Part shown: piece after piece, positions 1 through 8,461 of the stretch
Position numbering within the stretch: the first letter of the stretch is position 1
Layout of the letters: each line of letters starts with the position of its first letter
Made by a program: the position numbers and the translations under genes
Assembly: GCA_945861465.1 (NCBI GenBank)
Contig: CAMAVB010000001.1
Coordinates: 62,001 to 126,000 of the forward strand
Direction: 5' to 3'
DNA length: 64,000 nucleotides
From: Candidatus Kuenenia stuttgartensis
GTDB taxonomy: Bacteria; Planctomycetota; Planctomycetia; Planctomycetales; Planctomycetaceae
The notes under the pieces: generated by a model
Databases searched by the model: none
Told to the model about the DNA's origin: nothing
The model's input: only the letters and a program-made list of their open reading frames with translations

Positions 1-412
1 GAATCAATCGCGTTTGCCGCCTCACTCCATCTGACGAACAGAGTTCGTCCCGCACTGAATTCCAGTCCTGGGAATGAAAATCGGAATCAATATCACGGAA
101 ACGCATCTGCTGAAACTCTCCGGTCGAATAGCCCAGAATTTTGCTGGCAGCGTCGTTTGTGTATATGAACCGGCCATTGGCTGAAGTCCAGAAAGCAGCG
201 TTCAACTCATGGTCCACTGTGAACTGCGCGAGGTGATGCTGCGACGTCTCCCGCTGTTGCTCCTTCAACAGGCTCAGCAGTCGACGATCGAATGATTCAA
301 CCGGCTTCCGAAGCGCCGCAAGTTCGCTGCGGCAGGCCTCCAGGGCCTGTTCCGCCGTATGGCGCGCCTGAACGGCGCATTCAAGTTGTCCTTGCCAGTC
401 GATGTCGCTCAT
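1..412 (-). CDS. PAS-domain signalling protein (partial, C-terminus outside window)
   Basis: Open from an ATG at 412 to the left window edge, so only about 137 residues are visible. Residues 1-60 form a charged, probably coiled-coil segment (QARHTAEQALEACRSELAAL). After that comes a PAS fold that can be read as FWTSANGRFIYTNDAASKILGYS, a typical sensor-kinase PAS core. No kinase domain is visible because the gene runs out of the window. It is the last gene seen in the minus-strand polysaccharide series and lies about 140 bases after a response regulator. It may be the partner histidine kinase of that regulator or of the sigma54 activator, which is inference. Confidence 0.7.
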   Translation of the reverse strand, partial: MSDIDWQGQLECAVQARHTAEQALEACRSELAALRKPVESFDRRLLSLLKEQQRETSQHHLAQFTVDHELNAAFWTSANGRFIYTNDAASKILGYSTGEFQQMRFRDIDSDFHSQDWNSVRDELCSSDGVRRQTRLI

Positions 413-550
413 CGTCGTGCAGCTTCAGTTTGGTGTTGAGAAAGCATTGATCGGAGTCAATATGTTAAGGATTGTCCCGACAATGCGGAACCTTGATGTT
501 TGCCTGCGAATTGCCGGTGTCGCCGCAAGAGAAGTGGAGAAGTCGTTGCG

Positions 551-1081
551 TCATCCTTTGCTTTGCGGTGAAGTCGAAGTTTCAAACGCCGGAGTCGAAC
601 TGAGTTCGCCGCTGCGTCCGCCATCCAGCCTCCGGTTCCATTCACGCAACAGACTGCGAATGGAATGGATGGCTGTGATCAGAACAGATTTGGACTGCTC
701 CACGGTCTCGCAACGGCGGCGGTTCAGATGGGCGGATACGATCCGCATCATGAGTTCGACATCCTGCGATTCGGACTTCTCACACGCGCCATCACATCCG
801 GCGTTCACGAGCAATTTCAGCGTCTTGTTGTCCAGACGTGCAGAAAACGCGACGATCAACGCCGGGGGATTGATAGCACGAATCGCGGCGGCCAGGTCGG
901 CGGCCAGACTTTTGCCGTGGAAGTCATTGTCGATGAAATACAGGTCGAACTCCCCGCTCAGATCGGGCGATTCGCGGCACACGATTTCCAATTCGGGGAA
1001 TCGCTCATTCAACCTGTAGGCCAACCACGCCGAGGCATCAGGATCGTCGTCAACAACCAGTGCCCTGAATTTCATTGTCAT
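551..1081 (-). CDS. Stand-alone response regulator receiver protein
   Basis: About 176 residues starting at the ATG at 1081 (a second ATG at 1075 is equally possible); the longer ORF in the track begins inside non-coding sequence. Residues 1-125 are a receiver domain: the acidic pocket is VVDDDP, the likely phospho-acceptor Asp is in YFIDNDF, the switch Ser is in VAFSA, and the conserved Lys is in CEKSES. There is no recognisable output domain; the tail is about 50 residues with basic stretches. It follows the Wzc-like gene by 67 bases and precedes the PAS protein, so it probably belongs to control of the polysaccharide locus. Confidence 0.75.
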   Translation of the reverse strand: MTMKFRALVVDDDPDASAWLAYRLNERFPELEIVCRESPDLSGEFDLYFIDNDFHGKSLAADLAAAIRAINPPALIVAFSARLDNKTLKLLVNAGCDGACEKSESQDVELMMRIVSAHLNRRRCETVEQSKSVLITAIHSIRSLLREWNRRLDGGRSGELSSTPAFETSTSPQSKG

Positions 1082-1148
1082 GTAAAAGTTCTCATTCTCT
1101 GGGAAGTTATCGGAAAAACAGTAAGTCGAGTCTGAAATGGACCTGAAG

Positions 1149-3317
1149 TTAGATCGCCTGCAGGAGTGGATCACCAGGCACGGCAAAATTCAGGATCGTC
1201 AGCGCTCGCTGGGGGGCAAGTCGCTCCAGTTCGGAGATTGCCGGATTGACGACCCTCGCTTTGGCCCCCGCCGGAACAACTAACAGAACGCGATCCGCGA
1301 GCGCTGATCCCAATCGGGCCACCAGACGTTCTGTCAGCGGCCCCAGATCAACGATGACCAGATCACACTGTGATCGAAGTTGGTGCAGCAAGTGGGCGAA
1401 CTGTCGGCGGGCAATATGCGAATCGGTCAGCAGTTGGTTGTTGCCCAGTGGCAGTGTTCGCAGCAAACTCAGCTGACTTTCGACCAATTGTTTGCCAAGG
1501 TTCCCCTCCAACAAACATTCGCGCAGCCCCGCCGAACCCTGCAGACCCAGCAGGCTGGTCAGAGAGCCATCTGTAAAATCAGCATCGACGAGGACAGTGT
1601 TCAATCGTGAATACGAGAAGGCCCTAGCCAGATTCAGGGCCACTGTTGAACTGCCCGATCCGCCGCTGGAGCCAGTGACGGCGACGACTTTTCCACCCGG
1701 AGTCGCATCCAGCAGCAACTGCAGGTCAATACTCAGGCGATTAATGGCACGCTGGAATTCCGGGTTGCTTTCAGACTGCGAATCGGCCATCGTCGGCAGG
1801 ACTCCTACCATCGGGATGCCGGGTTGGCCTTCACTCAGATCGTCACTGAAACGATAGCCGCCAAACAACAGGCCAAACGCCAGCGTCAAAGCGATTCCTC
1901 CGACTGCACCGAATCCCCCACCTGCCAGACAGAACATCATGCGTTTGTCTGAAGCTGGACGCGTCGAAACGACTCCGCGAGATTTGATTTCGATAGTTCC
2001 GGGCAGTGTGTGATTGCTCTCCAACCGAATCTGCTCGAGGGCACGTCGCGTCTCTTGCAGCGATGACCTCAGCTGGGTCCGCTCATCCTTCAGGGAATCC
2101 AATTGAATCAGCCGACCGTTCAGATCGCGCGCTTCCTGCTGGAAACTCTTTCGCTGGTCCACGAACCGTTCGTGCAACGCCGTAAGATCGTCCAGTGATT
2201 CGGTTGTCCCCTTGGAATCACCCTTGGTGAGTGCGCCCGTCGTGCCCAATGTGGTGAGTTGGATGCGTCGCTCTTCGATGGCCTGGTCAATGACTTCGAT
2301 CCTTGCCTGCATCTCGACCACATCCACATGCTCCGGAGCATGCCGGGCATTGAGAACCGCGAGTTCCGCCATCTGCTTGCTGCGCTCGAACAGCATGTCG
2401 GCCAGGGCATGATCCAGCACGACCAATCGCTTGAGCTCCGCATCCCCCACATCGACATCGTTGTTCTTTTTTGAACCCGACATCGAGGCGATGCTCATCG
2501 CCAACTCGGCGGCGCGTTTGTCGGCATCCTCGGCCTGTGTGATCTTTCGAATATGCGCCGAGACAATGGAATCGGCACCGTATTCCTGTCCGATGACAAG
2601 TATCTGCTTGTCCAATTCGCCAAGTTTCGTCAGGATCTCCTGCTCGCGAACACTTAGCTCACGATCCCGAACCGTGTCCTGCAGTTTCAGACGTTCGATA
2701 TGCAGCTCTTCGTAGGCATCCAGGACAACATTCAGCAGTGTCGCGGCGGAATTTGGATCATCAAAACCCGTCGTGACGGTGATCAGGCTCCCCTTTTTAT
2801 CGACGGCGACGGTCTCTTTCAGGCGGTTCATGCCGTCGAGGTCGGCCGTCCACCCGAGCTCTTTCAGCAACTTTGACTTCACCGCACGCTCCATGACTGA
2901 CGGACTATTGAGGAATGATGCTTCAGCGGCGACAAACGCATCGAACAGCCGTAATCGCGAATCATCCTCATCGCCGTAGAGAATGCTGGTTCTGTTGGGA
3001 TAGACCTGAATGATTCCGCCACTGACATAGACAGGGTGTTTTGAAAGATAGCCGCCTGTCGCCCCCAGGCTGGCGAACAGCACGGCCAGAGCGGCTGCGA
3101 TCCAATAACGCCCGCGAAGTGTTCGCAGGACGATCTTAATGGGATTGATCGCCCGCGCCGGTTCATCACCGGCGTCGGGGTCATCAAAGTGATCTTGAAA
3201 CACGGCGGCCCGTCGCAGCATCTCCAACTCCGCTGGATCCACGTCCAGGGACTGTGTCGCATCGCCGAAACGCACAAGTGCGTTTTCCGACTGAATATTT
3301 GATGGCTGGCCACTCAT
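1149..3317 (-). CDS. Wzc-like polysaccharide copolymerase with degenerate BY-kinase domain
   Basis: About 722 residues. The start is the ATG at 3317, which overlaps the upstream stop (TGATG); the 785-residue ORF version reads through the upstream glycosyltransferase. Layout: cytoplasmic N-terminus, TM1 near residue 75 (YWIAAALAVLFASLG), Wzz-type periplasmic region with heptad-rich coiled coils (about 100-440), TM2 (FGAVGGIALTLAFGLL), then a MinD/BY-kinase-like ATPase fold. Walker A' (TVLVDADF) and Walker B (LVIVDLG) remain, but the P-loop reads SGGSGSST, so the catalytic Lys is replaced by Ser. The C-terminus has no tyrosine cluster. It probably controls chain length without kinase activity. 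It lies in the middle of an operon of glycosyltransferases. Confidence 0.85.
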   Translation of the reverse strand: MSGQPSNIQSENALVRFGDATQSLDVDPAELEMLRRAAVFQDHFDDPDAGDEPARAINPIKIVLRTLRGRYWIAAALAVLFASLGATGGYLSKHPVYVSGGIIQVYPNRTSILYGDEDDSRLRLFDAFVAAEASFLNSPSVMERAVKSKLLKELGWTADLDGMNRLKETVAVDKKGSLITVTTGFDDPNSAATLLNVVLDAYEELHIERLKLQDTVRDRELSVREQEILTKLGELDKQILVIGQEYGADSIVSAHIRKITQAEDADKRAAELAMSIASMSGSKKNNDVDVGDAELKRLVVLDHALADMLFERSKQMAELAVLNARHAPEHVDVVEMQARIEVIDQAIEERRIQLTTLGTTGALTKGDSKGTTESLDDLTALHERFVDQRKSFQQEARDLNGRLIQLDSLKDERTQLRSSLQETRRALEQIRLESNHTLPGTIEIKSRGVVSTRPASDKRMMFCLAGGGFGAVGGIALTLAFGLLFGGYRFSDDLSEGQPGIPMVGVLPTMADSQSESNPEFQRAINRLSIDLQLLLDATPGGKVVAVTGSSGGSGSSTVALNLARAFSYSRLNTVLVDADFTDGSLTSLLGLQGSAGLRECLLEGNLGKQLVESQLSLLRTLPLGNNQLLTDSHIARRQFAHLLHQLRSQCDLVIVDLGPLTERLVARLGSALADRVLLVVPAGAKARVVNPAISELERLAPQRALTILNFAVPGDPLLQAI

Positions 3318-4288
3318 CAGCGAACCCGTTCTTTGGTTGCAGCCGGCACATTCAAGCGTGACGACAGGTCTCGTTCCCACACGACCGCGGCCCCCCGCTT
3401 CAAAGTACGACGGGCGCGAATCGTTGTTTGAAATACCACAGCGAAGTAGACCAGGCTCGCCAACCACAACGAAGGGCGGCGGAAGATCCGGTCGATGAAC
3501 TTCCATCGCAATTCCTGTGCCGGTCGGGACAAATGCGGGAATCGCTGGACCAATTCCATGTTGCCACGCCGGCTGCGAGTCTTGATCTTGATCAGATCAC
3601 GCAACGTGCGGGGTGGTGTCACCTGAAACGTTCCGTTCATGACGGTGATGCGTTCTTCGTTAGAAAACAAACGCCGCACATATTCATCATCAGCCGTGAT
3701 TGGAGGGAACTCCCCCAATCGGTGATGGCCTGCTGCGCTCAAGGCGTACACTCCCGCCCCGAGTCGACCGGCATCAAAATACGGCTGCAACTGCCAAACA
3801 GAGTAAAATGCCTTCACCAACCAGTTGCTTTGACTCAAGTTCCATTCGACTTGGGGTGCCGCCGCCAGGTACTGACCGAACCGCAGAACTGCTGCCGTGC
3901 TGCGCAGCGAATCGATAGTCAGCACAACATCGGCATCAACATAAAACCTGGGAAACGCCCGGGCCATGTGATCACCCAGATTCAGGGCGGTGATCTTGGA
4001 CGGAATAGTGGTTTCCAGGACTCTCACGCTGTCGCCAAACGATCGGGCGACATCCGCAGTTCGGTCCGTGCAACCGTTGCAGACCACGACGATGTCAAGT
4101 TCACCGGGGAGCGCACCTTCCAGTAAATCACGCAGGCACCGCCCCAACACGGCTTCTTCATTATGCGCCGGGATCACAATTGACATCGCGGGATGAACCG
4201 GCTCATGACCGATAGTGGATGATTCCCGATCCAGCGACGGAGTCACTGAGACGCTTTGCGGGGCGGATCTAAAATTGCTGGCAACCAT
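3317..4288 (-). CDS. Family 2 glycosyltransferase (membrane-anchored)
   Basis: About 323 residues from the ATG at 4288, preceded by GAAGG; the ORF-track start lies inside the acyltransferase gene. The GT-A fold begins with SIVIPAHNEEAVLGRC and has the nucleotide-binding VVVCNGCTDRT segment and a DxD motif in YVDADVVL. An acidic TADDEYVRRLF segment supplies the probable general base. A hydrophobic stretch near the C-terminus (LWLASLVYFAVVFQTTI) probably anchors it in the membrane. It transfers a nucleotide-activated sugar onto the growing lipid-linked repeat unit; the sugar cannot be read from sequence. Stop and next start overlap by one base, so it is translationally coupled to the Wzc-like protein. 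Confidence 0.85.
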   Translation of the reverse strand: MVASNFRSAPQSVSVTPSLDRESSTIGHEPVHPAMSIVIPAHNEEAVLGRCLRDLLEGALPGELDIVVVCNGCTDRTADVARSFGDSVRVLETTIPSKITALNLGDHMARAFPRFYVDADVVLTIDSLRSTAAVLRFGQYLAAAPQVEWNLSQSNWLVKAFYSVWQLQPYFDAGRLGAGVYALSAAGHHRLGEFPPITADDEYVRRLFSNEERITVMNGTFQVTPPRTLRDLIKIKTRSRRGNMELVQRFPHLSRPAQELRWKFIDRIFRRPSLWLASLVYFAVVFQTTIRARRTLKRGAAVVWERDLSSRLNVPAATKERVR

Positions 4289-4341
4289 AATGCATGCCTT
4301 CGGGAAGTGTGCTGATGTTCGATGGTGAGATTTGAACTTGT

Positions 4342-5079
4342 TCAGGATTGAGTTTCTGGAAGCAGCTCGCTCAATTCGTCTCGCTGGGCGAGAACTTCTT
4401 CGGCGGAAAGTTTCCACCATGACCCACGTTGCAATTTCTCAGCGACTTCCGGATTGAAGCGGGCGCGGATCTGGCGGGCCGGATTGCCCGCCATGACCGC
4501 GAAGTCGGGGACATCCCTGGTCACGATGGAACCGGCACCGATGACGGCTCCGTTTCCGATCCGGTGGCAACCCGGGGTGACGATGGCATTACATCCGATC
4601 CACACGTCATGACCAATCTCCAACCGTCCCGGTGGTAGATCGTTGGTAACGGCAACGCCGGGGGACGCTTCATAAAAAAACGGGTGTGTCGACAGCCGAT
4701 CGAGCGGGTGGTTCTGTAGAAAGAATCGCACTCCACGAGCGATCGACACATAGCGGCCAATCAGGACTCCCGGCGGGACGAGTGCCGGATCAAAACATTC
4801 GCCGTAACTGTAGGCCCCAATCTCAACACCATGGAACTGCGCCATCATCCTCCGCGCCGTGGCGGACTTCATCGGTCCGCCCTCCAGCCGTTGAGCCAAC
4901 CCCAGCAGGATTCGCGACACACGCCAGCGTCGGCCACAATTCAGCACGCGATACAACCAGAGCAGCAACGGAGACAGTCGGGAAATCGTCAGCTCCCGAC
5001 GCGACGGATTGGACTGCACTTCACATGCAGATGCGGCGATTGGCGCTGTTGGGCCTTGTTGTGTTGCTACAGCCGACAT
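4342..5079 (-). CDS. Left-handed beta-helix acyltransferase (CatB/WcaF-like)
   Basis: 245 residues. The central part shows hexapeptide-repeat periodicity (LIGRYVSIARG, LEIGHDVWIGCNAIVTPG, IGNGAVIGAGSIVTRDVP), followed by the family's closing AGNPARQIRARF motif. The His in QNHPLD is the likely catalytic base of xenobiotic/maltose O-acetyltransferase-type enzymes. The first 50 residues are a non-repeat extension. In this locus it most likely O-acetylates (or otherwise acylates) a sugar of the exopolysaccharide using an acyl-CoA donor. It starts 2 bases after the PssE-like stop. Confidence 0.85.
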   Translation of the reverse strand: MSAVATQQGPTAPIAASACEVQSNPSRRELTISRLSPLLLWLYRVLNCGRRWRVSRILLGLAQRLEGGPMKSATARRMMAQFHGVEIGAYSYGECFDPALVPPGVLIGRYVSIARGVRFFLQNHPLDRLSTHPFFYEASPGVAVTNDLPPGRLEIGHDVWIGCNAIVTPGCHRIGNGAVIGAGSIVTRDVPDFAVMAGNPARQIRARFNPEVAEKLQRGSWWKLSAEEVLAQRDELSELLPETQS

Positions 5080-5081
5080 GC

Positions 5082-5582
5082 TCAGGCCCCCCGCTTGTTA
5101 CAGGTGGCCTGGCTGATGAATTGACGCAGGTTACGGATCAACTCGGGCGAGGCTTCGCTGGAAATCTTCATTTCTGAGACAGGCGTCTCAAATTGATCCA
5201 ACAGGCGGCAGAGATCGGTCTCATCCTGAGCCACATGCACCATGCCCCGCTCCCCAAACCGTTTTGCCGTTGCCAGTTGATGATCGTTGCGATGCTCGCC
5301 AAGCAGGGCTTGTCGCGGCAACACGATGACCGGCTTTCCCAGTTCCAGTGCGGAAAGTATTGATCCGATTCCCGCGTGGGCGACCAGCAGGTGACAGCCT
5401 TCAAGACGGGCTTGAAATTCAGTCGGCAGGATATTGCGTGCCCATTCGATGTGTTGGGGAGTGTAGGCCCCGTTGGCAATCTGCGCGAAGACGTCACGAC
5501 CGGGTGTACTGGCCGCCCATTCGTCGATGCTGCGCACCAGCCGGTCGAAGGGTAATTGAGTTCCAACGGCAACGAAAATCAT
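5082..5582 (-). CDS. PssE/Alg13-like glycosyltransferase catalytic subunit (GT28 C-terminal)
   Basis: 166 residues beginning MIFVAVGTQLPFDRL, the usual start of the GT28 C-terminal/Alg13 family; the ATG at 5582 overlaps the PssD stop (ATGA). The UDP-sugar binding region is visible in HLLVAHAGIGSILSALELGKP and VLPRQALLGEHRNDHQ. Members work as a two-chain enzyme: this soluble subunit carries donor binding and the neighbouring PssD/Alg14-like subunit anchors it and binds acceptor. Together they add one sugar (often glucuronic acid or GlcNAc) to the lipid-linked precursor. Confidence 0.85.
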   Translation of the reverse strand: MIFVAVGTQLPFDRLVRSIDEWAASTPGRDVFAQIANGAYTPQHIEWARNILPTEFQARLEGCHLLVAHAGIGSILSALELGKPVIVLPRQALLGEHRNDHQLATAKRFGERGMVHVAQDETDLCRLLDQFETPVSEMKISSEASPELIRNLRQFISQATCNKRGA

Positions 5583-6037
5583 ACGACTGATCCCCAAAAG
5601 CAAGGGCCTGAATCGCGGGCCAGATCAGGCCACTGAGTCAATGTGACATCCGCACGGCCCACCGCCAGTCGTCCCGACAATGACAATTGCCCGGCATTGG
5701 CGATGCTGTCGATGAACACGGTTTTCGCACCACACCAGCGACCGAAGCGGATCGCCCAATAACCGGGGGCCGCACCTGTCGTAATCACGACATCCGGTCG
5801 AACTCGGAGCACGATCCATGCCATGTGGAGCAAAAGTCCCATCATTTGAAACGGAGTGCGGGCGTTGGCATCGGAGATCAGCTTGACAGGCGCTGGCGCA
5901 ACGACTGAAGTGTCGCATGGACCGACGGTCACGAAGGTCACCTGATGACCAACAAACGCCTGTCGCAGCCGTTGCAACTGAACCCAATGGCCGCCTCCGG
6001 ACGCCACCGCGAGGATCTTTGCAGGCCTTTCGCTCAT
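5579..6037 (-). CDS. PssD/Alg14-like glycosyltransferase membrane subunit
   Basis: 152 residues from the ATG at 6037, preceded by AAGGAA at good distance; the 176-codon ORF start lies in the upstream gene. The family signature is the N-terminal ILAVASGGGHWVQLQRL, followed by VRPDVVITTGAAPGYWAI and a C-terminal segment ending GPCFWGSVV. Alg14-like proteins dock at the membrane and recruit the Alg13-like subunit, here the next gene. The 4-base overlap with it supports equal production of the two chains. Confidence 0.85.
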   Translation of the reverse strand: MSERPAKILAVASGGGHWVQLQRLRQAFVGHQVTFVTVGPCDTSVVAPAPVKLISDANARTPFQMMGLLLHMAWIVLRVRPDVVITTGAAPGYWAIRFGRWCGAKTVFIDSIANAGQLSLSGRLAVGRADVTLTQWPDLARDSGPCFWGSVV

Positions 6038-6087
6038 GAGCTTTAATTCCTTGCCAACGATTATGAAATGAGGGAAGCGTTCGCGGA

Positions 6088-7362
6088 CTATCCTGACGAG
6101 ACCAAACATTCATCGACGTGCATCGCGCTACTGGCCACGCCTTGAGGGCGATGGGTCACATCGCGGTAGAGATCGACCATCCTGCTGATTTTGTTCGGCC
6201 AGAGCGCCAATTGTCGGACACGTTTTGCCGCTCCTTTGGACAGGTGCTCACGCAGTTCCGAATTGGTGGCAATGCGGCGAATGGCAGTCGCGAGATCCTG
6301 CGCGAGTTGAGCCGGATTGTCTGCTGGCACTCGGATGCCGCACTCATCATCAACCACGTAACCCGGTCCACCGCGATCCGTCGTGATCACCGGCAGTCCG
6401 TGACTCAGGGCCTCGAACACCGCGTTGCCGCTCGGTTCCCGAAAGCTCGGGAACACAAACACGTCGGACTGTTCATAAAGACCTTCAACCTCGGACCGGG
6501 GAATCCAGCCGTGAAAATGGATGCGATGTTCGAGATGCAGTTCCGCAGCCAAGTCGCGGCAGGCCGTAAGGTCTTCGCCCATGCCAACCGCATCCAGTGT
6601 GAGGTGCGGAATATCCGCCACCAAAGACATTGCCTGGACGAGATCCCTCAATCCTTTGGTCCGAATCGCACGCCCCACATACAGCAGACGCAATTCCGGA
6701 CCATGCTTTTCCGGCAGCCTGATAGTCGGCGAGACGTCATGGACCCCTGTTTCGGCGGCCACTTCAAATCGCGCGACAGGAATTCCGTGCAGGAGCTCTT
6801 TCACATACGGAGCGACCCCGATCACGACATCCGCCGAAGCGTAAGTGTTCCGCAGCCAGGGATCGAATTTCAAACGCAGCTGATCGAGGCTGCGCAACCG
6901 TGTGTACCACGGGGCCGAACGGCATTCAGCCTCGAACGCTTTGGGTGTTTCCAGACTTCCAGCCAGCGGCCCGATGATCAACGGCACCCCGAGACCGACC
7001 GCCGGACTGGGATAACGCAGGGCCAGCGGCCCCAACTGATGCATCACATCGAACCGTCGCCCTTGCTTCAGTGCATTGCGAATCCAGCGCCGTGCCTGGA
7101 GATAGAAGCGGAAGTAGCCGGGCTTCAGCATGCTCGAAAACCGTTCGAGCCGGCCACGCCAGTGAATATCGTTCCAGGCGACAACGTGGACGCCGGGAAG
7201 TTGTCCGGCAACTGGAGTCCGTCCGGGGCGCTGCAACGTCAACAACGTCACTTCACAGTGTTCCGCCAGGCCGCGGACCCACTGGCAGCAGCTCCACGAT
7301 TCACCGACATCTGTGCCGTCACAGCCCGGTGCCAGGATCAAGACGTGCATCTTGTCATTCAT
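6088..7362 (-). CDS. Family 4 glycosyltransferase
   Basis: 424 residues from the ATG at 7362, which overlaps the upstream stop as ATGA. GT-B fold: the N-terminal half has HVLILAPGCDGTDVGE and a GPLAGS loop. The C-terminal half has the donor-site pattern LLYVGRAIRTKGLRDLVQA, HFHGWIPRSEVEGLYEQSDVFVFPS and the EX7E motif in FREPSGNAVFEALSHGLPVI. It is expected to be a retaining GT acting on the lipid-linked oligosaccharide at the cytoplasmic membrane face. The C-terminal 20 residues look unconserved. Confidence 0.88.
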   Translation of the reverse strand: MNDKMHVLILAPGCDGTDVGESWSCCQWVRGLAEHCEVTLLTLQRPGRTPVAGQLPGVHVVAWNDIHWRGRLERFSSMLKPGYFRFYLQARRWIRNALKQGRRFDVMHQLGPLALRYPSPAVGLGVPLIIGPLAGSLETPKAFEAECRSAPWYTRLRSLDQLRLKFDPWLRNTYASADVVIGVAPYVKELLHGIPVARFEVAAETGVHDVSPTIRLPEKHGPELRLLYVGRAIRTKGLRDLVQAMSLVADIPHLTLDAVGMGEDLTACRDLAAELHLEHRIHFHGWIPRSEVEGLYEQSDVFVFPSFREPSGNAVFEALSHGLPVITTDRGGPGYVVDDECGIRVPADNPAQLAQDLATAIRRIATNSELREHLSKGAAKRVRQLALWPNKISRMVDLYRDVTHRPQGVASSAMHVDECLVSSG

Positions 7363-8306
7363 CGCGCGACGCTCCTGCGGGTGGGCCAGAGATTTCCGAA
7401 GTCGCGGAGCACACCACCGAAGTGATCGCGTCGAGCTCTTGCGGCAGGGCGGCGAGTCGCCAGGGCCGCCAGAGACCAGTAGCACCAGCGCGACAACTGG
7501 AACATCCACAGAATGGTCCAGGCGGCGATGGCGGAGAGTTTGCCCCCATGCTTGTTGTGCAGCCGGATCAATCCGTCGGTGAGCATCACATCGCGGCGGT
7601 GACTGCATTGCCGACTGCTCAAACTTCCGAAGTGAATGATCTCGCCGACAGGTGCGAATCGCAGTGGACAGCCGGCATTCCAAAACCGCCGACACCAGTC
7701 TGTTTCCTCGCCGTAGCAAAAGAAACTCTCATCCAGCAGCCCCACCTTCTCGATCGCCGTGGCCCGAGCGAACATGTAACATCCTGTGATCGTCTCGACA
7801 TCCCGCTCGGAGTCGCGTTTCCAGTTGAGCAACTGGTAGCGACTAAACGCCGTTGACCAATTGCAGCGAAACAGGCCGCTTGACAACAGAAACAGATTCC
7901 ACAAGGTCGGATAACCGCCGCAGGTCAACTGCACGGATCCATCGGCGTTCAGCACGCGACAAGCCAGTGCTCCGACCGTGGCATGTTGTTCCATGTACTC
8001 GAACGAACGGGTCAGAACGTCGCTCTTCACCAAAGTGTCGGGATTGAGTAACAGGACATACTTACCTGACGCGAGTTTGATTGCCTGGTTGTTCGCGGCT
8101 GCGAAGCCGACATTGTCCGAGTTGGCAATCAGCCGGAACTGTGGGAAATCCTGCGCGACCATTGCGGCCGATTCGTCTTTCGAAGCATTGTCAACGACGA
8201 ACACCTCAGTCCGCAGTCCACCCAGCCCATCGACGACCGACTTCAGACAGTTGCGGAGGACGTCTCGGGTATTCCAACTGACAATGATGATCGACAGATC
8301 AGTCAT
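7359..8306 (-). CDS. Family 2 glycosyltransferase (rhamnosyltransferase/WbbL-like)
   Basis: 315 residues beginning MTDLSIIIVSWNTRD; the ATG at 8306 has a GGGAG ribosome site just upstream. The GT2 signature is complete: VDNASKDES, NVGFAAANNQA, LLLNPDT (DxD equivalent) and FFCYGEETDWCRR. A hydrophobic segment near the end (WTILWMFQLSRWCYWSLAALA) probably attaches it to the membrane. It is the first gene after a 155-base gap that holds a sigma54-type promoter, so it may begin the second transcript of the locus. Confidence 0.87.
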   Translation of the reverse strand: MTDLSIIIVSWNTRDVLRNCLKSVVDGLGGLRTEVFVVDNASKDESAAMVAQDFPQFRLIANSDNVGFAAANNQAIKLASGKYVLLLNPDTLVKSDVLTRSFEYMEQHATVGALACRVLNADGSVQLTCGGYPTLWNLFLLSSGLFRCNWSTAFSRYQLLNWKRDSERDVETITGCYMFARATAIEKVGLLDESFFCYGEETDWCRRFWNAGCPLRFAPVGEIIHFGSLSSRQCSHRRDVMLTDGLIRLHNKHGGKLSAIAAWTILWMFQLSRWCYWSLAALATRRPAARARRDHFGGVLRDFGNLWPTRRSVAR

Positions 8307-8387
8307 AAAAAAACTCCCTGGTCTGAGACGCACGTTGCGGCCCGGATGAAGCAATTCCGTCCGGTGAGCAAGCTCTCAGACGTCGAT

Positions 8388-8403
8388 AGCAAATGCAGTG
8401 CCG
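8388..8403 (-). promoter_or_regulatory. Candidate sigma54 promoter (-24/-12)
   Basis: On the minus strand the sequence reads CGGCACTGCATTTGCT, with GGCAC, five bases, then TTGC. It differs from the sigma54 consensus at the first base and at the base after the GGCAC block. It lies 80 bases before the GT2 start at 8306, in the only large gap of the series. Two palindromes matching those upstream of the other sigma54 site lie about 150-200 bases further upstream. Confidence 0.5.
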
Positions 8404-8461
8404 TACAAGAGATTTCAAGGGAGGGGTTGAGTGGCAGGCCCCACAGGCTTATCAGCAACAG

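Noticed and set aside
1149-3506. 785-residue start for the Wzc-like gene
   Set aside because: The extra 63 codons overlap the upstream glycosyltransferase; the ATG at 3317 fits the TGATG coupling.
5186-5198. TCTCAAATTGATC as a third activator site
   Set aside because: Inside coding sequence with two mismatches, and no sigma54 promoter follows downstream.
6118-7425. 435-codon plus-strand ORF
   Set aside because: Antisense to the GT4 gene, a codon-bias shadow without recognisable domains.
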